Origin: Microthrixaceae bacterium
GTDB lineage: Bacteria > Actinomycetota > Acidimicrobiia > Acidimicrobiales > Acidimicrobilacustridaceae
Direction of reading: 5' to 3'
Assembly: GCA_947446975.1 (NCBI GenBank)
Contig: CANFHM010000021.1
Span: 1 to 35,453 of the forward strand
DNA length: 35,453 bases
Both the position numbers and the translations under genes were made by a program. Below the pieces are notes generated by a model. It had not been told where the DNA came from, ran no database searches, and saw only the letters and a program-made list of their open reading frames with translations. Below are positions 23,101-29,100 of this stretch, piece after piece (position 1 is the first letter of the stretch; the number at the start of each line of letters is the position of its first letter).

Positions 23101-26100
23101 CGTGATCGCCGCACCACCATTGCTGGCCGGTGCTGTCCACGACACCAACGACTGACCATTCGCTGCACCAGTGGCCACCACCGAGATCGGAGCACCCGGA
23201 ACCGTGCGCGGCACACCACCAGCCGAAGGACGAGACGCAACCGCCGCACCCGACACGTTCGACGCCACCACAGTGAACGAATACGTCACACCGTTGGTCA
23301 GACCAGTCACCGTGCACGACAGCTCAGCAGTCACACACGAGAATCCACCCGGATTCGAGGTGACCGTGTAGGAGACGGCAGCACCACCATCGGAGAACGG
23401 CTCGGTCCACGAGACCGTCACCGAACCATCATCAGTGGACTCGACCACGACATCAGAAGCAGCCGACGGAACCGTCGAGGGAACCACCGCGGCAGACGCA
23501 ACCGAAACAGCGCCCTCACCCGACACGTTCACCGCAGCGACCGTGAACGAATACGACGTGCCGTTCGTGAGACCGGAGACCGTGCACGAGCTCGACGACG
23601 TCTCACAGACCACATCGCCGGCAGCGACGCGAACCACATACTTCGAGATCGACGCACCACCAGTCGAGACCGGAGCGGTCCACGACACCACCGACAGACC
23701 ATTCGCCGCACTGGTCGCCGACACACCCGAAGGTGCATCCGGAACCGTCGACGGAACGATCGCCGAGGACGCCACCGAGGCCGAACCAGTACCCGAGGCG
23801 TTGGTCGCGGTCACCGTGAACGTGTAGGCCGTGCCATTCGTGAGACCGGTCACCGTGCAACTCGCCGACGAGGTGGTGCACTGGAACGAACCCGGCGACG
23901 ACGTCACCGTGTACGACGAGATCGCCGCACCACCGTTGGAGACTGGCGCCGTCCAGGAGACCAGCGACTGACCGTTCGCGGCACCCGTGGCCACCACCGA
24001 GATGGGAGCACCCGGAACCGTCGAGGGAACGATCGCCGCGGACGCGACGGACGAAGAACCGGTGCCCGACACATTCGTGGCAGTCACCGAGAACGTGTAG
24101 CTGGTGCCATTGGTGAGACCGGACACCGTGCACGAGGTCGACTCAGTGGAGCAGGAGAACGAACCGGGCGTCGAGGTGACGGTGAAGCTGGTGATGGCCG
24201 CACCACCGTTGGCGGGAGCGGTCCAGGAGACCACCGACTGACTGTTCGCCGCGCCGGTCGCGACGACACCGGTCGGAGCATCCGGAACCGTCGAGGGAAC
24301 GATCGACGACGATGCCACCGAGGCCGAACCGGTACCCGACACATTCGTCGCCGTCACCGAGAACGTGTAGCTGGTGCCATTGGTGAGACCGGTCACCGTG
24401 CACGAGGTCGAGGCAGTGGTGCAGGAGAACGAACCGGGCGTCGAGGTGACGGTGAAGCTGGTGATGGCCGCGCCGCCGTTGCTGACGAGCGCAGTCCAGG
24501 ACACGACCGACTGACTGTTCGCCGCACCGGTCGCGACGACACCGGTCGGAGCATCCGGAACCGTCGAGGGAATGATCGACGACGATGCCACCGAGGCCGA
24601 ACCGGTACCCGACACATTCGTCGCCGTCACCGAGAACGAATACGACGTGCCGTTCGTGAGACCGGAAACAGTGCACGACGTGGAGGCAGTCGTGCACTGG
24701 AACCCACCCGGGCTCGAGGTCACCGTGTAGAGCGTGATCGTCGCGCCGTTCGATGCAGGTGCGGTCCAGGAGACAGAGGCCGAGGCAGCCATCGCACCAG
24801 TCGCGACCACAGAGGTCGGGGCATCAGGAACCGCGGAGGGAACGATCGACGAGGACGCCACCGAGGCTGAACCGGTACCCGACACATTCGTCGCCGTCAC
24901 CGAGAACGAGTACGAGGTGCCGTTCGTGAGACCGGAAACAGTGCACGATGTGGAGGCAGTCGTGCACTGGAACCCAGCCGGGCTCGAGGTCACCGTGTAC
25001 TGCGTGATCGTCGCGCCGTTCGATGCAGGTGCGGTCCAGGAGACGACCGATTGGGTGTTCGCCGCGCCGGTCGCTGTCACCGAGGTCGGTGCGCCGGGGA
25101 CCGCGGAGGGAACGATCGAGGAGGACGCCACCGAGGCCGAACCGGTACCCGACACATTCGTCGCCGTCACCGTGAACGAGTACGACGTGCCATTGGTGAG
25201 ACCGCTCACCGTGCACGAGGTCGACGAGGTGGTGCACTGCAACCCACCCGGGCTCGAGGTCACCGTGTACGCCGAGATCGCCGCACCACCAGTGGAGGCC
25301 GGAGCCGTCCACGACACCAGCGACTGACCGTTGGCAGCACCGGTGGCCACCACCGCGGTCGGGGCACCCGGCACCGTCGAGGGAACGATCGGAGAGGACG
25401 CCGCCGATGCCGAACCGACACCGGACACATTCGTCGCCGCGACCGAGAACGTGTAGCTGGTGCCATTGGTGAGACCGATCACCGTGCACGAGGTCGACGA
25501 GGTGGTGCACTGCAACCCACCCGGGCTCGAGGTCACCGTGTAGAGCGTGATCGAGGCGCCACCGTTGCTCGCCGGAGCTGACCACGAGACGACCGACTGC
25601 CCACTCACCGCTGCGGTCGCCGACACGCCAGTCGGAGCACCGGGAACGGCAGAGGGAACCACTGCCGAGGTGGCGGTCGATGCCGCGCTGGTGCCGCGAG
25701 CGTTCGTCGCCGTGACCGTGAACGTGTAGCTGGTGCCGTTGGAGAGCCCGATCACCGTGCACGAGGTCGCACCATCGGTCACGCAGCTCTTCGCACCCGG
25801 CGAGGAGGTGACCGTGTAGGCGGTGACAGTCGCACCGCCCCAATCCGAAGCGGTCCAGGACACGACACTGCGGCCGTTCTCAGCGGCCGTGGCCGACACA
25901 CCCGTCGGAGCGGACGGAACCCGGGACGGGATGATCGCTGCGGTCGCCGATGAGGCCGAACCGGTGCCCGAGACGTTCGTGGCGGTGACCGTGAACGTGT
26001 AGCTGGTCCCGTTCGTGAGACCGGTCACGGTGCATGAGGTGGAGGCAGTCGTGCATTGGATCGAACCCGGTGAGGAGGTGACGGTGTAGGTGGTGATCGC

Positions 26101-29100
26101 TGCACCGTTGCTGGCCGCAGCGGTCCAGGACACGACGCTCTGGGCGTCGGTGTCGGCAGTGGCAGACACTCCCGACGGTGCTCCCGGCACCGCGGACGGA
26201 ATGATGGACGAGGACGCCGACGATGCCGAACTGGTGCCCTTCGCGTTCGTGGCGGTGACCGTGAACGTGTACGACGTGCCGTTCGTGAGACCGGTGACCG
26301 TGCATGAGGTCGACGCAGTCGTGCACTGGAACGAACCGGGCGAGGAGGTCACGGTGTAGCTGGTGATCGCAGTGCCACCGTTGTTCGCCGGAGCAGTCCA
26401 CGACACGACCGACTGACCACTCACGGCACCGGTTGCCGACACTCCGGTCGGCACCTGCGCCACACCCAACGGGATGATCGAGGCGGACGCGGCGGAGGCC
26501 GAACCGGCACCCGACACATTCGTCGCGGTGACGGTGAACGTGTAGGACACGCCACCGGTCAGCCCGGTGACAGTGCACGATGTGGTCGCGGTGGAGCATG
26601 TGAAGCCACCCGGCGACGAGGTCACCGTGTAGGTCGAGATCGACGCACCACCATTGGACGACGGCGCCGACCAGGACACCACCGACTGGTTCGTCGCACC
26701 AGCAGTGCCCGACACACCGGTCGGAGCACCCGGAACCGTCGAGGGCACGACGGACGAGGACGCCGACGATGCCGAACTGGTGCCCTTCGCGTTCGTGGCG
26801 GTGACCGTGAACGTGTACGACGTGCCGTTCGTGAGACCGGTGACCGTGCATGAGGTCGTGGCAGTGGTGCACTGGAACGAACCCGGCGACGAGGTCACCG
26901 TGTAGCTCGTGATCGCACTGCCACCGTTGTTCGCCGGGGCAGTCCACGACACGACCGACTGACCACTCACGGCACCCGTCGCCGACACACCCGTCGGCAC
27001 CTGCGGGACCCCGACGGGCGTCACCGACGACGATGCCGTCGAGGCGGAACCGATGCCGGACGCGTTGGTGGCGGTGACCGTGAAGGTGTAGGAGACACCA
27101 TTCGTGAGACCGGTGACCGTGCATGAGGTCGTGGCGGTCGTGCACTGGAACGAACCCGGTGAGGAGGTCACGGTGTATCCCGTGATCGACGCCCCTCCGT
27201 TGCTCGCCGGCGCTGACCACGACACCACCGACTGACCATTCGCACCGTCGGTCGCAGACACAGAGGTCGGTGCACCGGGCGGAGCTGCGGGAACTGCGGC
27301 AGCCGAGGCCGCCGACGCGACCGACGTGCCGATGGCATTCGTGGCCGTGACCGTGAAGGTGTACGAGGTGCCATTGGTGAGACCGGTCACCGTGCACGAC
27401 GTCGACGATGCCGACGACGTGGTGCAGGTCTTCGATCCCGGCGAGGACGTCACTGTGTATCCAGTGATCGTCGACATCCCATCGTCAGCGGGAGCAGTCC
27501 ACGAGACGACTGACTGGGCGTTGCCATTGGAGGTTGCCGAAACTCCGGTCGGGGCGTCGGGCGCCGACGCAACCGCCGCAACAGTGATATCCGCGGACGC
27601 GGAACCCGCGCCGCTCCTGCCGTTCGCGTTGACCGCCTGCACCTGGTAGCTGTGGGTGCCGTTCGACGCCCTGAACGTGCAACTGGTGGCATCGCCCGCA
27701 GCAGTGCAAAGCGAGACGTTCTGCGATGAGGATGAGACGCGCAGCTTGAAGAAGATGATCCTCGCTCCACCACCACCCGGTGTGAGGAATCTGAGAGTGT
27801 GGCTTCCAGCCGTCAGGGTCTTGGAACCCAGCTCGATCCAGGATTGATTGCACCTCCCATCAGAAGGGATCGCGAAGTTCGAGACGAGCAGCACATTGTC
27901 GATGTAGATGTCCCGGTACGCGGCGTAGTTCCAGCAGTTCTGGTAGTAGAACTGGAGGAAGTAGGTCCCTGCACCTGTCGTGAACGTGTAGTCCACAGTT
28001 GCATTCGCCCCGGGACTTCCGTAGATGAATCCCGAATTCGATGAACCGGCGTAGCCGCTCCATGCGCTTGCTGCGATCGACGCGTTCGCATTCGTCGACA
28101 CCGGAACCTCGCTCACGAGATAGCTGGTGATCGACGACCAGTTCGCACTGGGAGCGGCCCACGAGACCGTGACGAACTTGCCCGATGCGGAGGCCGATGC
28201 ACTGGTGGGTGCCGGCGCGTAGCTCGTTCCCGAGGGGAGATCTGTGTAGGAACCGGTACCGGAACTGTTCTGCGCAGCGACCCTCACGTAGTACTGACGG
28301 GTCTGGTCGTAGTCGTAATTCGACCAACTCCGGGCAGAAGCACCGAGGCTGAAATATTGGTTGAAGGGGCCGCTCACCCACACCGAGTACCCGGTGATGG
28401 CGGACCCGCCATCACTGGCCGGCGCATCCCAGGTGAGACTCAGGACGCCGGTCGGCCAGTCGAACTTCTGCACCGGATTCAGTGGTACGCCCGGAACAGC
28501 CTGAGCCGACACGGGGGCGTCGAGCAGGGGGTTGCGGGCCCGGGCGGCCTTGATCGGTTTCCCGGCGGCTGGTGCGGTTGTTGATGCGCCGACCCTCTCA
28601 ACAGAGTTGGCGTGGACCGGGGCGTCAGCAGCAGGGGTCTCGGGGCTGATCGGGAGACCGGCACTGGTCGTGGTCATCGAGGTTGACCCGATGGTGACCT
28701 GACTGGTGACGACCGCGGTGGTCGCCCCATGCACAGCGGTGAGACCGAAACGCATCGGCGCGGAGGTGGTCGGTGCAGCGGTGGTGCCCGCAGCAAGAAC
28801 AGACGTGGTGGTGCAGGTGACGGTGCTGTTCGCACCCGGCCCGGCGGTGATCACACACGCCGGGTCGATCACACTGGCGCGCAACATGCTCGGAACAGTC
28901 AGTTTCACGACCGGGGCGACTGTGGTCGCCGCACCGGCGTTCCGAACCGTGAGCGTCGCCGTCGACGGTGTCTCCGATGCCGCCTGGAGTGCCGGGGTGA
29001 CAGTGAAACCGGAAGTCACCACATCAGGTGCCGGCGCCGGGGTGTTGTCGACCGTGTCGGAGGTGCCCGACGAACCATCAGCGTTGACAACAGTGAGCGA

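Larger units (their letters stand above)
8165..28500 (-). repeat. Array of about 65 tandem FN3 repeats, about 260-275 bp each
   Basis: By eye I count about 65 modules of about 87-91 codons. Each starts near VPxAPTxV, has a W at the B-strand (VSWTAP), a Cys pair 6-10 residues apart before GLTNGT, and ends SASxASxxxxPST. Near-identical neighbours are concentrated at about 24-27 kb (the N-terminal third), while modules toward the C-terminus are more diverged. All repeats stay in frame without a stop, so the length is under selection or the duplications are recent. A few modules deviate: the first has no Cys pair, one uses CAGSTC, and one (about 12,915-13,180) is atypical. Confidence 0.85.

Noticed and set aside
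8165-28500. CRISPR array or other spaced repeat
   Set aside because: Repeats are about 270 bp, in frame and protein-coding, without short direct repeats and unique spacers.
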